The notes under the pieces: generated by a model
The model's input: only the letters and a program-made list of their open reading frames with translations
What the model was told of the DNA's origin: nothing
Databases searched by the model: none
In this document: piece by piece, positions 24,520 to 33,761 of the stretch
Position numbering within the stretch: position 1 is the stretch's first letter
Layout of the letters: every line of letters begins with the position of its first letter
From: Flavobacteriales bacterium
GTDB taxonomy: Bacteria > Bacteroidota > Bacteroidia > Flavobacteriales_E > Vicingaceae
DNA length: 64,000 bases
NCBI GenBank assembly: GCA_015075325.1
Contig: JABTUP010000003.1
Coordinates: 1 to 64,000 of the forward strand
Reading direction: 5' to 3'
Made by a program: the position numbers and the translations under genes

Positions 24520-27500
24520 ATGATGAAAAAAAGTGTCGTAAAATATTGGATTATAGGTACATTCATACTTTTTACAGGCAATTTATTTGCCCAATGTCCA
24601 CAATTAAACGATTTTTTTGGTAATCCGAGCAATAATCCATACTGGTACGATTGTAGTGGTGGAAATTTTACATTAAACATCAATTCGCCCAATATTATTG
24701 GAACATGGACAGTTGATTGGGGCGATGGAAGTCCAATAAGTAATGGAGCTTCATTAAATCCAGGAAACAACATTTCACATCTTTATACTTCAGCCGTAGA
24801 CACATTTAATGTTGTTTTTACCGAAACTTCTTCAGGATGTGTAATTCAAGGGGTAGTTGTGATGGAACAAGCTACGAGTGCTTCAATTCAAATTCCTATT
24901 GGAGGTTTAACCCAAACTTGTGCTCCTTCTCCACTTGAATTTATTAATAGCAGTACCAACACATCTCAAACCACCGTATTTACTTGGGATTTTGGTGATG
25001 GTAGTCCTCTATTGGTAACTGATTATACTAATGTTGGTCAAACCATTTCACATATGTACCAACAAGGAACAGTAAATTGTGTTACTCAAGTTACCTTAAC
25101 CGCTGAAAATTATTGCAACACTATTCAAGGAGGAAATAGTACAGCTACCTTTAATCCGATAAGAATTTGGGATATTGACGATGCTGCGATAAATGCTTCA
25201 GCAACACTTTTATGTTACCCCGATACTCAAGTTACGTTTAACAATATTACCAATAGAAATTGCCTAGCTCAAGGAAATATAGCTCAACGATACGAATGGT
25301 GGAATTTTGGTGATTATTGGGGAAATGGTTACGATTCAATTGTTGGATGGGTTCCTTGGCCTCCAGCCCTACCCTACACGATGGCTTATCCTGGTATAGG
25401 TTCTTATAATGTAATGATGGTTGATAGTAGTTTTTGTGGCTTAGATACCGCATACATAACCATTCAAATAGTTGCACCACCTTTTGCTGCTCTTAACTCA
25501 TCAAACGATACCATTTGTGAAGGAGAATCTGTTTCTTTTAATAACCTATCTGGTGGTGGTGCAAATGCCTATTTCTGGAATTTTGGCGATGGTTCGGGAT
25601 GGGTTCCTTCTGCAGGAGGTAATGTTAATCATACTTTTAACAATGCTGGTGATTATACAATAAGTGTTGTTGCAATAATTGCTGGTGGAACTGGTGGTTG
25701 CAGAGATACTGCAACGATTGATTTACACGTTTTAGCGAGCCCCTCTGCAAATTTTAATTTCGACAACAATAACGGTTGCGATAGTATGACCGTAAATTAT
25801 ACTAATACATCATCAATTGATGCTATTTCTTGGAATTGGATTTTTGGTAATGGAAATACCAGCAACTTACAAAATCCACCCAGTCAGTTTTATGCAAATC
25901 AAGGAAATTACAATGTACAACTTACGGTTGAAAACTTGAATGGATGTAATGACACAAGAAACAGAACAATAACGGTTTACCAATCACCAACACCAGCATT
26001 TACACCTACAAGCGTTTGTGTAAACTCATTGGCAACTTTTATTGATAATTCCACATCATCAATTGGCGACCCTATTTTATCGTGGAATTGGAATTTTGGC
26101 GATTTATCTACTAGTACAAATCAAAACCCAACTCATACTTATAGTTTGCCTGGTTTTTATGACATGATTTTAACCGTTAATACGGCTTTTTGCTCGGGAA
26201 CAGACACTGTTCAAATTAACGTAGAGAATATTCCTACTGCAAACTTTTCTACAGATACCTCAAGTGGTTGTGCCGATTTATTGGTAAATTTCACTAACAC
26301 TTCATCTGCAAATGCGGTAAATTATATTTGGAATTTCGGCGATGGAAATTCATCAATATTACAAAACCCTAATCACACTTTTACCAATACTTTTGGAATT
26401 GACACATCATATACTATTCAACTTATTGCTCAAACTGCTTTTGGATGTTCAGATACAACAACACAGCTTGTAACAGTTTACCCAAATCCTATAGCTAGTT
26501 TTACAGATAATGCAACTTTAGATTGTGCTCCACTAATTGTAGATTTTACGAATACTTCAACAGGATACACCTCTCAAATTTGGAATTTTGGTGATGGAAG
26601 TCCAACTGATATTACCAACAATCCTTCTCACACTTTCGAAAACTTAACTTTATTTATCAATAACCATACTGTTTTGTTAACTGTTTTTAGTTTAAATGGT
26701 TGTGTTGACACTATATCTAAAAATATAACAGTTTATCCCGAACCTCAATTTGGTTTTAGTGTAAATCCTGATTCTGGTTGTAGCCCATTAATTGTAAATT
26801 TCCCTTCTGTAATTGGTGCTGTTGTTTACAATTGGGATTTTGGTGATGGTAACAATGGTAGTGGTCCAACTCCAAATCATATTTTTGAGAACACCTCTAC
26901 CAACAATCAAACATTTACGGTTACATTAACTGCAACATCTCCATTTGGATGTACCGATACAACTTATGGAAACGTTTTAGTTTTTCCAAACCCAACTGCT
27001 CAATTTTCTGTAAACGATTCAAATGGCTGCCATCCTTTTAATGTCAACATTACAAACAACTCAATAGGAGGAACTTATTATCATTGGAATATGGGTAATG
27101 GTGTTCTTTTTGATACGTTAGCTTCAAATTTTTCTCACACCTATTCTAATACAAGCGGTAGTTTACAAAATATTTCGGCTAACTTAATTGTTGAAACAGA
27201 TAAAGGTTGTTTAGATACTGCTGAGCAAAACATTACAGTTTACCCCGACTTAACTGCCATTATTCAAGCCGATACCGTTGGTTGTAGTCCGTTTAACTCC
27301 TCTTTATCAAGTTTATCAATTGGTGCGGTAAATTACTTTTGGGATTTTGATGATGGTTCTCCAATATCTAACCTTCAAAATCCAACCCATCAATTTGTAA
27401 ATACTGGTGTTACAGATAGAATTTTTAATGTTCGATTAATCGTAGAATCGATATATGGTTGTTTCGACACTACATACCAACAAATTTTAGTTTATCCTCA

Positions 27501-29055
27501 AACTACTGCATTATTTAATACCAATGTTACAGTTGGTTGCCAGCCTTTAAACGTAACTTTTAATAACAATTCATCAAATGGTTTTTTATACCATTGGAAT
27601 TTTGGTAATGGAACAACTTCAGATACCTTAGCATCAGTTTTTAATTATACCTATTACAACAATACCGGAATTGCTCAAAATTATACTATAACGCTAATTT
27701 CAGAAACCAATAAGGGATGTTTTGATACTACTTCTCAAAATGTTACTATTTACCCCGAAATTGTTGCTAATTTTATTACTGATACTGCTGGTTGTAGCCC
27801 TTTAAACAACACTTTTGTAAACACTTCAACAGGTGCTAATACATTTATTTGGAATTTTGGCGATGGATCGGCATTAGATAATAGTCCAAGCCCAAGTCAT
27901 TCATTTGTAAACTCAACTCCAAACGACATTACTTATTCCGTATCTTTAATTGCCGAATCGTTTTATGGATGCAGAGACACCATTAACAAACAAGTTACTA
28001 TTTATGCAACACCAATTGCTTCATTTGTTGCTAGTCCAATGTCACAGGCTTATCCTAGTAGTGTTGTATTAACTTCAAATACGAGCTCTTTTGGTTTTTG
28101 GCAATATCAATGGTATTTTGGTGATGGAGACACCTCTTCATTATTATCTCCACCAAACCATGTTTATAATACTTGGGGGAACTTTAATATTAGTTTGGTA
28201 GTTAGTGGAACACATTGTTCTGATTCAACGTTTACAACAATTGAAATTATTCCACCAGTTCCTGTTGCAGATTTTTCGGGCGAGGGTAAAGGTTGTCGAC
28301 CACTAAGAGTTCAGTTTGTTAACAATTCTTCATACGCAAATCAATACAGTTGGAGTTTTGGCGATGGTGGAATTTCGTCTCAAACAAACCCAAATTATAC
28401 CTATTACAACCCAGGAATTTATAACGTAACACTAACTGCCATTGGAGATGGAGGAACAAATACCATTGTAAAAAATCAAATCATTGAGGTGTATGAAATT
28501 CCTCAAGCATTTTTTACAGCAACACCATCTTCGATAACAATTCCTGGTCAGGCAGTAACTTTATACAATCTGAGTTCATTTGCTTCAAGTTACGAATGGA
28601 ATTTTGGCGATGATAATTTTTCAACTGAAGAAAATCCTCAACATTATTACACTTCGCCTGGTTTGTTTGATATAACTCTTGTTGCCACTTCAATTAATAA
28701 TTGTAAAGATACTTTTAAGTTAGTATCTGCAGTAGACGCAAAAGCTGAAGGTATAATTAAAATTCCTAACGCGTTTACTCCAAATCCTAGTGGTGGAAAT
28801 GGTGGTGTGGTTGTTGCAGGAGATTTAAACAACGATGTTTTTCATCCTATTATTTTTGGGGCAGAAAAATATGAATTGAATATTTTTAATAAATGGGGAG
28901 AACTACTATTTATCAGTAAAGATGTAAACATTGGTTGGGATGGTTATTACCGTGAAAAACTTGTTCAACAAGATGTTTACGTTTATAAAATTCAAGTTAC
29001 ATTTGTTGACGGCAGGTCAGAAACATTTGTTGGCGATATAACATTATTAAGATAA
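24520..29055 (+). CDS. Giant PKD-repeat adhesin with type B sorting domain
   Basis: About 1511 residues from the MM start at 24520. An earlier in-frame TTG at 24478 is rejected because it would add residues before the signal peptide (KKSVVKYWIIGTFILFTGNLFAQ). Around 16 PKD-like units follow, each centred on a W-N/D-FGDG-type motif and often opened by a GCSPL- or GCxP-like turn, at roughly 85-90-residue spacing. The C-terminus (IKIPNAFTPNPSGGN ... FNKWGELLF ... VGDITLLR) is the gliding-associated type B sorting domain. A type IX-secreted surface adhesin of the SprB kind is likely. It overlaps the TPR/PD40 gene by one base, and PorP/SprF follows. Confidence 0.9.
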   Translation: MMKKSVVKYWIIGTFILFTGNLFAQCPQLNDFFGNPSNNPYWYDCSGGNFTLNINSPNIIGTWTVDWGDGSPISNGASLNPGNNISHLYTSAVDTFNVVFTETSSGCVIQGVVVMEQATSASIQIPIGGLTQTCAPSPLEFINSSTNTSQTTVFTWDFGDGSPLLVTDYTNVGQTISHMYQQGTVNCVTQVTLTAENYCNTIQGGNSTATFNPIRIWDIDDAAINASATLLCYPDTQVTFNNITNRNCLAQGNIAQRYEWWNFGDYWGNGYDSIVGWVPWPPALPYTMAYPGIGSYNVMMVDSSFCGLDTAYITIQIVAPPFAALNSSNDTICEGESVSFNNLSGGGANAYFWNFGDGSGWVPSAGGNVNHTFNNAGDYTISVVAIIAGGTGGCRDTATIDLHVLASPSANFNFDNNNGCDSMTVNYTNTSSIDAISWNWIFGNGNTSNLQNPPSQFYANQGNYNVQLTVENLNGCNDTRNRTITVYQSPTPAFTPTSVCVNSLATFIDNSTSSIGDPILSWNWNFGDLSTSTNQNPTHTYSLPGFYDMILTVNTAFCSGTDTVQINVENIPTANFSTDTSSGCADLLVNFTNTSSANAVNYIWNFGDGNSSILQNPNHTFTNTFGIDTSYTIQLIAQTAFGCSDTTTQLVTVYPNPIASFTDNATLDCAPLIVDFTNTSTGYTSQIWNFGDGSPTDITNNPSHTFENLTLFINNHTVLLTVFSLNGCVDTISKNITVYPEPQFGFSVNPDSGCSPLIVNFPSVIGAVVYNWDFGDGNNGSGPTPNHIFENTSTNNQTFTVTLTATSPFGCTDTTYGNVLVFPNPTAQFSVNDSNGCHPFNVNITNNSIGGTYYHWNMGNGVLFDTLASNFSHTYSNTSGSLQNISANLIVETDKGCLDTAEQNITVYPDLTAIIQADTVGCSPFNSSLSSLSIGAVNYFWDFDDGSPISNLQNPTHQFVNTGVTDRIFNVRLIVESIYGCFDTTYQQILVYPQTTALFNTNVTVGCQPLNVTFNNNSSNGFLYHWNFGNGTTSDTLASVFNYTYYNNTGIAQNYTITLISETNKGCFDTTSQNVTIYPEIVANFITDTAGCSPLNNTFVNTSTGANTFIWNFGDGSALDNSPSPSHSFVNSTPNDITYSVSLIAESFYGCRDTINKQVTIYATPIASFVASPMSQAYPSSVVLTSNTSSFGFWQYQWYFGDGDTSSLLSPPNHVYNTWGNFNISLVVSGTHCSDSTFTTIEIIPPVPVADFSGEGKGCRPLRVQFVNNSSYANQYSWSFGDGGISSQTNPNYTYYNPGIYNVTLTAIGDGGTNTIVKNQIIEVYEIPQAFFTATPSSITIPGQAVTLYNLSSFASSYEWNFGDDNFSTEENPQHYYTSPGLFDITLVATSINNCKDTFKLVSAVDAKAEGIIKIPNAFTPNPSGGNGGVVVAGDLNNDVFHPIIFGAEKYELNIFNKWGELLFISKDVNIGWDGYYREKLVQQDVYVYKIQVTFVDGRSETFVGDITLLR

Positions 29056-30596
29056 TGAAAATGAAAAGAAGTTTATTAATTGGTTTTATTTTACTAAGCT
29101 TAAATGCTTATAATCAAACCTCCGACGTTAAAAAAGTAATCAGTTTGGCAGATTCAAGATTCGATATTCAAGATTATTTTGGTGCTGAAAAACATTACAA
29201 AGATGCCTATAACATAGATACAACAAATGCAACTGTTAATTATAAATTAGGCGTATGTTACTTCGAACTAAAAGATTACAAACAAGCAGAAAAATTCTTT
29301 CTAAAAACCAACAGCAATATAAGTTTAGAATTATTTAGATACAAAGCAGCTATTGCTCATGTAGATTTAAAATTTAAAAAAGCAATTAATTTTTACAATG
29401 GATACAAAATTATTAATGGCAAAAAAGATTTAACAAATGAAGAAATCAATCGATTAATCAATCAATCTATTTATGCCGAAGAACAAATTAAAACTCCAAG
29501 AAATGTACAAATACAAAATGTTGGTGCAACAATAAATAGTAAATATGATGATTATGTTCCTTTAATTCCTGCCGATGAACAATTCATGATTTTTACTTCA
29601 CGCAGACCAGAAAGCACTGGCAAAAAACTTGACCCTAATGGACGATATTATGAAGATATTTATTTCTCTAAAAAAAATGGAAGTAGTTGGGAAAAACCTA
29701 TACAGTTAAATAACTTAATAAATACTGAAACAAATGATGCTAGTGCCGGGTTATCTCCCGACGGTCAACTTCTCTTTATTTTTAGAACAAATCCAGATTT
29801 AATTTCAGGAGATATTTACGAATCGAGAATGGGGTTAAATGATTGGGAAAAACCAACAAAATTAAGCTCTTCTATAAATTCTGAAGATATTGAAACTAGT
29901 GCTTCTATTACTGCAAACGACAAAATAATTTACTTTTCAAGCAACAGACCAGGTGGATTTGGAGGTAAAGACATTTATAAAGTTGAAAGATTACCTAATG
30001 GAACTTGGAGTAAAGCCCAAAACTTAGGTGCTACAATAAATACCGAATTTGATGAAGACGCTCCATTTATTCATTCAGATGGTAAAACACTTTATTTTAG
30101 TTCAACTGGGCACCAAAACATGGGAGGATATGATATTTTTAAAACAAAAATAGGCGATGATGGAAATTGGACTTACCCAGAAAACATAGGATATCCAATA
30201 AATACAGTAAACGATGATATTTTTTATGTTGTTGCTGCCGATGGAAAATCAGGTTATTATTCATCATCACAACAAGGAGGATACGGAGGACAAGATATTT
30301 ATAAAGTATTGCTTAAAGATGAGTTTGAGCAACTTCATGTTATTAAGGGTGAAATTTATGATGAAAATTCGAAACCAATTGAAGCAAAAATTACATTAAT
30401 TGAAAACGAAACCGCTAAAATTCAAGGAATTTATAAATCAAAAGCAGCAAATGGAAAATTTATTATGCTGGTTGAACAAGATAAAACTTATAACTGTGTA
30501 ATTCAATCGGACGGTTTTCATCCTAAAACTCAAGAGTTAACTTTTGATTTAAAAAGTGGTAAACCCATGATTTTCAAATTACAAAAACAGAATTGA
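29055..30596 (+). CDS. TPR / PD40 beta-propeller protein without OmpA domain
   Basis: A 513-residue exported protein with signal peptide MKMKRSLLIGFILLSLNAY. TPR-like helices occupy about residues 22-150 (DIQDYFGAEKHYKDAY, YKLGVCYFELKDYKQAEKF). Several PD40/WD40-like blades follow (IYFSSNRPGGFGGKDIYKV, LYFSSTGHQNMGGYDIFK), then a carboxypeptidase-regulatory-like fold (about 430-510). This is the TPR-PD40-CRD order of PorE and of partners of SprB-type adhesins, but the peptidoglycan-binding OmpA domain of PorE is absent. It probably sits in the periplasm or outer membrane. It overlaps both neighbours by 1-4 bases. Confidence 0.85.
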   Translation: MKMKRSLLIGFILLSLNAYNQTSDVKKVISLADSRFDIQDYFGAEKHYKDAYNIDTTNATVNYKLGVCYFELKDYKQAEKFFLKTNSNISLELFRYKAAIAHVDLKFKKAINFYNGYKIINGKKDLTNEEINRLINQSIYAEEQIKTPRNVQIQNVGATINSKYDDYVPLIPADEQFMIFTSRRPESTGKKLDPNGRYYEDIYFSKKNGSSWEKPIQLNNLINTETNDASAGLSPDGQLLFIFRTNPDLISGDIYESRMGLNDWEKPTKLSSSINSEDIETSASITANDKIIYFSSNRPGGFGGKDIYKVERLPNGTWSKAQNLGATINTEFDEDAPFIHSDGKTLYFSSTGHQNMGGYDIFKTKIGDDGNWTYPENIGYPINTVNDDIFYVVAADGKSGYYSSSQQGGYGGQDIYKVLLKDEFEQLHVIKGEIYDENSKPIEAKITLIENETAKIQGIYKSKAANGKFIMLVEQDKTYNCVIQSDGFHPKTQELTFDLKSGKPMIFKLQKQN

Positions 30597-31588
30597 TTAA
30601 ATTCTATTTCATATCAACAGTTTTAATGTGCTCTACTTTTTTTTTAAAAGCACAAGACATGCAGTTTACCCAATTTAATGCTGCTCCACTATACTTAAAT
30701 CCAGGATTTACTGGCTCAACCATTGAACATCGCTTTATAGCAAATTACCGAAATCAATGGGCTGCAATTCATGGGCATTACAACAACATGCTATTTTCGT
30801 ATGATTATAATTTAGCCGAATTCAATAGTGGTGTTGGTTTGCTTATTGGACAAGAACGAGCTGGAGTTTCTCCGCTTGTTACTACTCAAATTGGTGCTTT
30901 GTATGCCTACAGATTTCAATTAAAAGAGAAAATTTGGATTCAACCTGGATTAAAATTTAACCTAATAAGAACAAGTTTGGATTATACCGATTTAGTATTT
31001 AACGACCAACTTTATACCAATGGAACAACGGTTGAATCATTCTCAATTGAAAACACTTCTTATCTCGATTTAGGTACTGGTGTTTTAATTTATAACGAAT
31101 CTTTTTGGGGAGGTCTTTCCTTTAACCACATTAATCAGCCCAATCAATCATTAACAAATAACGAAAGCCCACTCTATTTGAAGTTTTCTGCTCATGGTGG
31201 TTATAAATTTACCATTACTGACGGTGAAAAAAGAAATGCGGCTAAGTATTTTAATTTAGCTTTTAATTACAAAGCACAAAATAAATTTGACCAACTCGAT
31301 TTAGGTGTTTATTATACTCAAGAACCATTTGTTTTTGGACTTTGGTATAGAGGAATTCCTTTATTAAAATCTTATCAAGGAGTAATAAACAACGATGCAA
31401 TTGCTGTTATTTTAGGTTATACTTTTGTTGATTTAAATTTGAGCGTTGGCTATAGTTATGATGCAACAATTTCTAAACTTGCAGCTAATTCGGCTGGTTC
31501 GCACGAAATATCGCTAATTTATGAGCTAGCAACTAAAAAGAAAAAGAGGCGAAAAGCTAAGTTTTTCGCCCCTTGTGCAAAGTTTTAA
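30593..31588 (+). CDS. Type IX secretion outer-membrane protein, PorP/SprF family
   Basis: A 331-residue beta-barrel with signal peptide FYFISTVLMCSTFFLKAQ and the family opening QDMQFTQFNAAPLYLNPGFTG. YRNQWAAI and NSGVGLLIGQERAG are also typical. SprF-type proteins are paired with one type B sorted adhesin and are needed for its export or attachment; the adhesin two genes upstream is the expected partner. The start overlaps the preceding stop (ATGA). The basic C-terminal tail (KKKRRKAKFFAPCAKF) is encoded by DNA that also forms a minus-strand terminator. Confidence 0.93.
   Translation: MIKFYFISTVLMCSTFFLKAQDMQFTQFNAAPLYLNPGFTGSTIEHRFIANYRNQWAAIHGHYNNMLFSYDYNLAEFNSGVGLLIGQERAGVSPLVTTQIGALYAYRFQLKEKIWIQPGLKFNLIRTSLDYTDLVFNDQLYTNGTTVESFSIENTSYLDLGTGVLIYNESFWGGLSFNHINQPNQSLTNNESPLYLKFSAHGGYKFTITDGEKRNAAKYFNLAFNYKAQNKFDQLDLGVYYTQEPFVFGLWYRGIPLLKSYQGVINNDAIAVILGYTFVDLNLSVGYSYDATISKLAANSAGSHEISLIYELATKKKKRRKAKFFAPCAKF
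31548..31570 (-). terminator. Minus-strand terminator embedded in the PorP/SprF 3' end
   Basis: GGCGAAAA (31548-31555) pairs with TTTTCGCC (31563-31570) around a seven-base loop. Read on the minus strand it is followed by TCTTTTTCTTTTT. It lies 32 bases past the stop of the convergent lipoprotein gene, inside the coding end of the PorP gene. Confidence 0.7.
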
Positions 31589-31601
31589 TAACTAGTAAAG
31601 T

Positions 31602-32462
31602 TTACTCAACTACAATAACCAAATATTTAGATGAAGCCCAGAATTTTTCTGGGTTAGTTATCACCAATTTATCCACCGATTCTTTATCTCCATCTATTTT
31701 ATATGAATCTGTTGCATGAGTAGTAACCAACTTGGCTTTTTTACTTTTCAAATCAATATTTTTAACTAAAGTGATGTCAATTTTTGTAAAATAATCTTTA
31801 TTAAAATCGGCAGCTAATTTTTGCGATTTACCAATACCTATAAAACCACCTTCTTTAGTTAATACGCCCTGAGCAATTAATTCTTTTGCAGTTCCAAAGC
31901 AATAATAAGCAGTATTCAATTTGTCAGTTTGTGTTCCAATTTCTTCCAATCTGTTGTTGTACTCTTCAAATAACACTTTTAATTGCTCATTTGCATTTGC
32001 CAATTGAGTTTGTAAACTAACAATTTCTGCATCTTTTTCCTGTAATTGTGCAGCCATATTTTCAATCATTTTTTCTAGCTCAACAATTTTTAAATTCGAT
32101 TTTTTTAGTTTAGAATTTAAAGCAGCCATTTTCTGTTTATTTTCTTCTAACAAACTGTTAATGATACCAATATCGTTTACAATCATATCTTTTATACTGG
32201 CATTCATTTCTCCATCACCCATATTAAAGTTAGAAGTAACAATTTTTTGTTTTTCCTTTATTACAGCTAAGTTTTCGTGAATTTCGTTTAACGACTGAAT
32301 ATAGGTTTCTATTTGGCTGTCTTTTTCGCTTAATCCATTTTGAAGTTCAGTGTTTTGGTTAGCTAAATCGGCAGCTCGATTTTCTAATTCTTCATCTTTA
32401 CAAGAAAATAAAACAACAAAAATTGTTGATAAAAGTGCGATTTTCAAAAAATTAAATTTCAT
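31602..32462 (-). CDS. Coiled-coil lipoprotein of unknown function
   Basis: A 286-residue protein with a lipoprotein signal (LSTIFVVLFSC, acylated Cys21). An extended coiled coil (about residues 25-165, heptads rich in Leu, Glu, Lys and Asn) is followed by a globular C-terminal part (NTAYYCFGTAKELIAQGV ... FTKIDITLVKNIDLKSKKAKLVT). Similar lipoproteins are common in Bacteroidota and have no assigned function. The acidic KDEE after the Cys gives no clear localisation rule. It is convergent with PorP/SprF and divergent from the thioesterase gene, so it is monocistronic. Confidence 0.85.
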   Translation of the reverse strand: MKFNFLKIALLSTIFVVLFSCKDEELENRAADLANQNTELQNGLSEKDSQIETYIQSLNEIHENLAVIKEKQKIVTSNFNMGDGEMNASIKDMIVNDIGIINSLLEENKQKMAALNSKLKKSNLKIVELEKMIENMAAQLQEKDAEIVSLQTQLANANEQLKVLFEEYNNRLEEIGTQTDKLNTAYYCFGTAKELIAQGVLTKEGGFIGIGKSQKLAADFNKDYFTKIDITLVKNIDLKSKKAKLVTTHATDSYKIDGDKESVDKLVITNPEKFWASSKYLVIVVE

Positions 32463-32548
32463 ATTCGTTTTATATTTATTAATGAAATACTAAGTTACCA
32501 AAGTTAATCATACTATTTTTACAATCTTAAAATTAATGTATTTGAAGC

Positions 32549-32980
32549 ATGGAAAAATTAATTGAAATATACAATAAGGTTAACAATTTTGGTAGAGAAA
32601 ACAATTTTAAATTAACCATTATAAAACCTGGTGAAATTTTTTATGAAATGGAAGTGCTTGAAAAACATCTTGCAACAGTTTCTACTGCCCATGGTGGTAT
32701 GATTGCTGCATTGATGGATGGAGTTATTGGTGTTGCGGCTCTTACCCTTGTGGCTTCCGACGGAAAATTAGTTTCAACTGTTGAATACAAAATCAATTAT
32801 TTTAGACCTGTTTATTTAGGCGACAAACTAAAAGGACATGGTAAAGTTGATTATGTTGGAAAACGATTAATTTATAGTTCGGGAGATATTGTAAATCAAA
32901 AAGGTGAAGTAGTAGCAAAAGCAATGGGTACTTTTAATGCTTATCCCTTTGAAAAAAGCGACATGAAGAACTTTTTATAA
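32549..32980 (+). CDS. PaaI-family hotdog-fold thioesterase
   Basis: A 143-residue single hotdog domain. TVSTAHGGMIAALMDGVIGVAAL carries the HGG(x)hhhhhD signature of PaaI-type acyl-CoA thioesterases, followed by VEYKINYFRPVYLGDKLKGHGKVDYVG. It would hydrolyse acyl- or aryl-acyl-CoA in the cytoplasm as a tetramer; the substrate is unknown. No fatty-acid or phenylacetate genes lie beside it. Confidence 0.88.
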   Translation: MEKLIEIYNKVNNFGRENNFKLTIIKPGEIFYEMEVLEKHLATVSTAHGGMIAALMDGVIGVAALTLVASDGKLVSTVEYKINYFRPVYLGDKLKGHGKVDYVGKRLIYSSGDIVNQKGEVVAKAMGTFNAYPFEKSDMKNFL

Positions 32981-33035
32981 TTAGTTCGCTTAATAATTTC
33001 TTAATAATCTCGTAACATTATTTGCCAACATAAAA

Positions 33036-33063
33036 TTTTCTTCAAATCTAACTTTGAAGAAAA
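33036..33063 (+). promoter_or_regulatory. Perfect 11-bp stem-loop abutting the SiaC-family start codon
   Basis: TTTTCTTCAAA (33036-33046) pairs perfectly with TTTGAAGAAAA (33053-33063) around TCTAAC. The ATG at 33068 follows after four bases. The 3' arm contains the A/G-rich region where ribosomes would bind, so the hairpin could limit translation of the gene. There is no T-run after it, which argues against a terminator. Confidence 0.6.
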
Positions 33064-33067
33064 AACA

Positions 33068-33454
33068 ATGAAAAAATTTGAATTAAAAGAATCCATTAAA
33101 GTTCCTCGAATTTTAATTGACTACACCAAAGGAGAAATACAACTAACTGGTCGTTCTACAATTAACAATACTCAGGAGTTTTATCCTAGAATAATAGAGT
33201 TATTTCAACTATACGTTGATAAACCACAACCAAAAACCAACGTACTTATCGATTTAGAATATTACAACAAAGAGTCGGCTCATTATTTGTTTCAGATAAT
33301 AAAATTACTTTCCTCTTTAAATGAAGAAAACAAAAGTGAAACAAGAATTTTTTGGCATTTCGACCCCGATGATTATGGTATAATTGGAGACATTAATAAG
33401 TTAAAAACAGAACTAAACTGTAACATTACTGCCATTGAGTATGAATTAGCATAA
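33068..33454 (+). CDS. SiaC-family regulatory phosphoprotein (DUF1987)
   Basis: A 128-residue protein with the family landmarks KVPRILIDYTKGEIQLTGRS, FYPRIIELFQLYVD, NVLIDLEYYNKESAHYLFQII and IFWHFDPDDYGI. In Pseudomonas, SiaC binds a diguanylate cyclase and is switched by the SiaA phosphatase and SiaB kinase. Here no siaA, siaB or cyclase gene is adjacent, so any partner is elsewhere. The phosphorylated Thr/Ser of SiaC would lie in or near LTGRSTINNT; this is inferred. A perfect hairpin precedes the start codon. Confidence 0.88.
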   Translation: MKKFELKESIKVPRILIDYTKGEIQLTGRSTINNTQEFYPRIIELFQLYVDKPQPKTNVLIDLEYYNKESAHYLFQIIKLLSSLNEENKSETRIFWHFDPDDYGIIGDINKLKTELNCNITAIEYELA

Positions 33455-33457
33455 AAG

Positions 33458-33649
33458 CTACTTAACTACATATATAGGATGTAACAAATATTGTTCTCCA
33501 AAATTAGATACTACCCATTTTTTTAATTCCTCAACATCTTCTTCCATAAGGTTTTGGTAAGCCTTAGCTAATTCCTTTCTAAATAATTTAACATCAAAAC
33601 TTACTTTTTTCAACAAGTCTTTGGTGTATTCCAACATTTTTTTAGACAT
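33458..33649 (-). CDS. Small conserved-looking protein of unknown function (63 aa)
   Basis: A 63-residue product beginning MSKKMLEYTKDLLKKVSFD with a mostly helical, charged composition (KLFRKELAKAYQNLMEEDVEELKKW). I recall similar short proteins in other Bacteroidota with the pattern LxKVSFDxxLFxKEL, but no function. It fills the gap between the SiaC-family gene (convergent, three bases apart) and the M61 peptidase. No shadowing gene explains this frame. Confidence 0.7.
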   Translation of the reverse strand: MSKKMLEYTKDLLKKVSFDVKLFRKELAKAYQNLMEEDVEELKKWVVSNFGEQYLLHPIYVVK

Positions 33650-33761
33650 AGCACAGAATTTTAAAAGATTAAATTTAAAGAATTATTTTATAGTTTAACT
33701 CTTTTACAGAGCAATTATTATTGAGTAACTTTACATTTAACAACAATTAACACTTTTACTT

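Noticed and set aside
25247-25663. Open frames on both strands inside the PKD adhesin
   Set aside because: They are shadows of a long repeat-rich coding region and show no start signal or family similarity.
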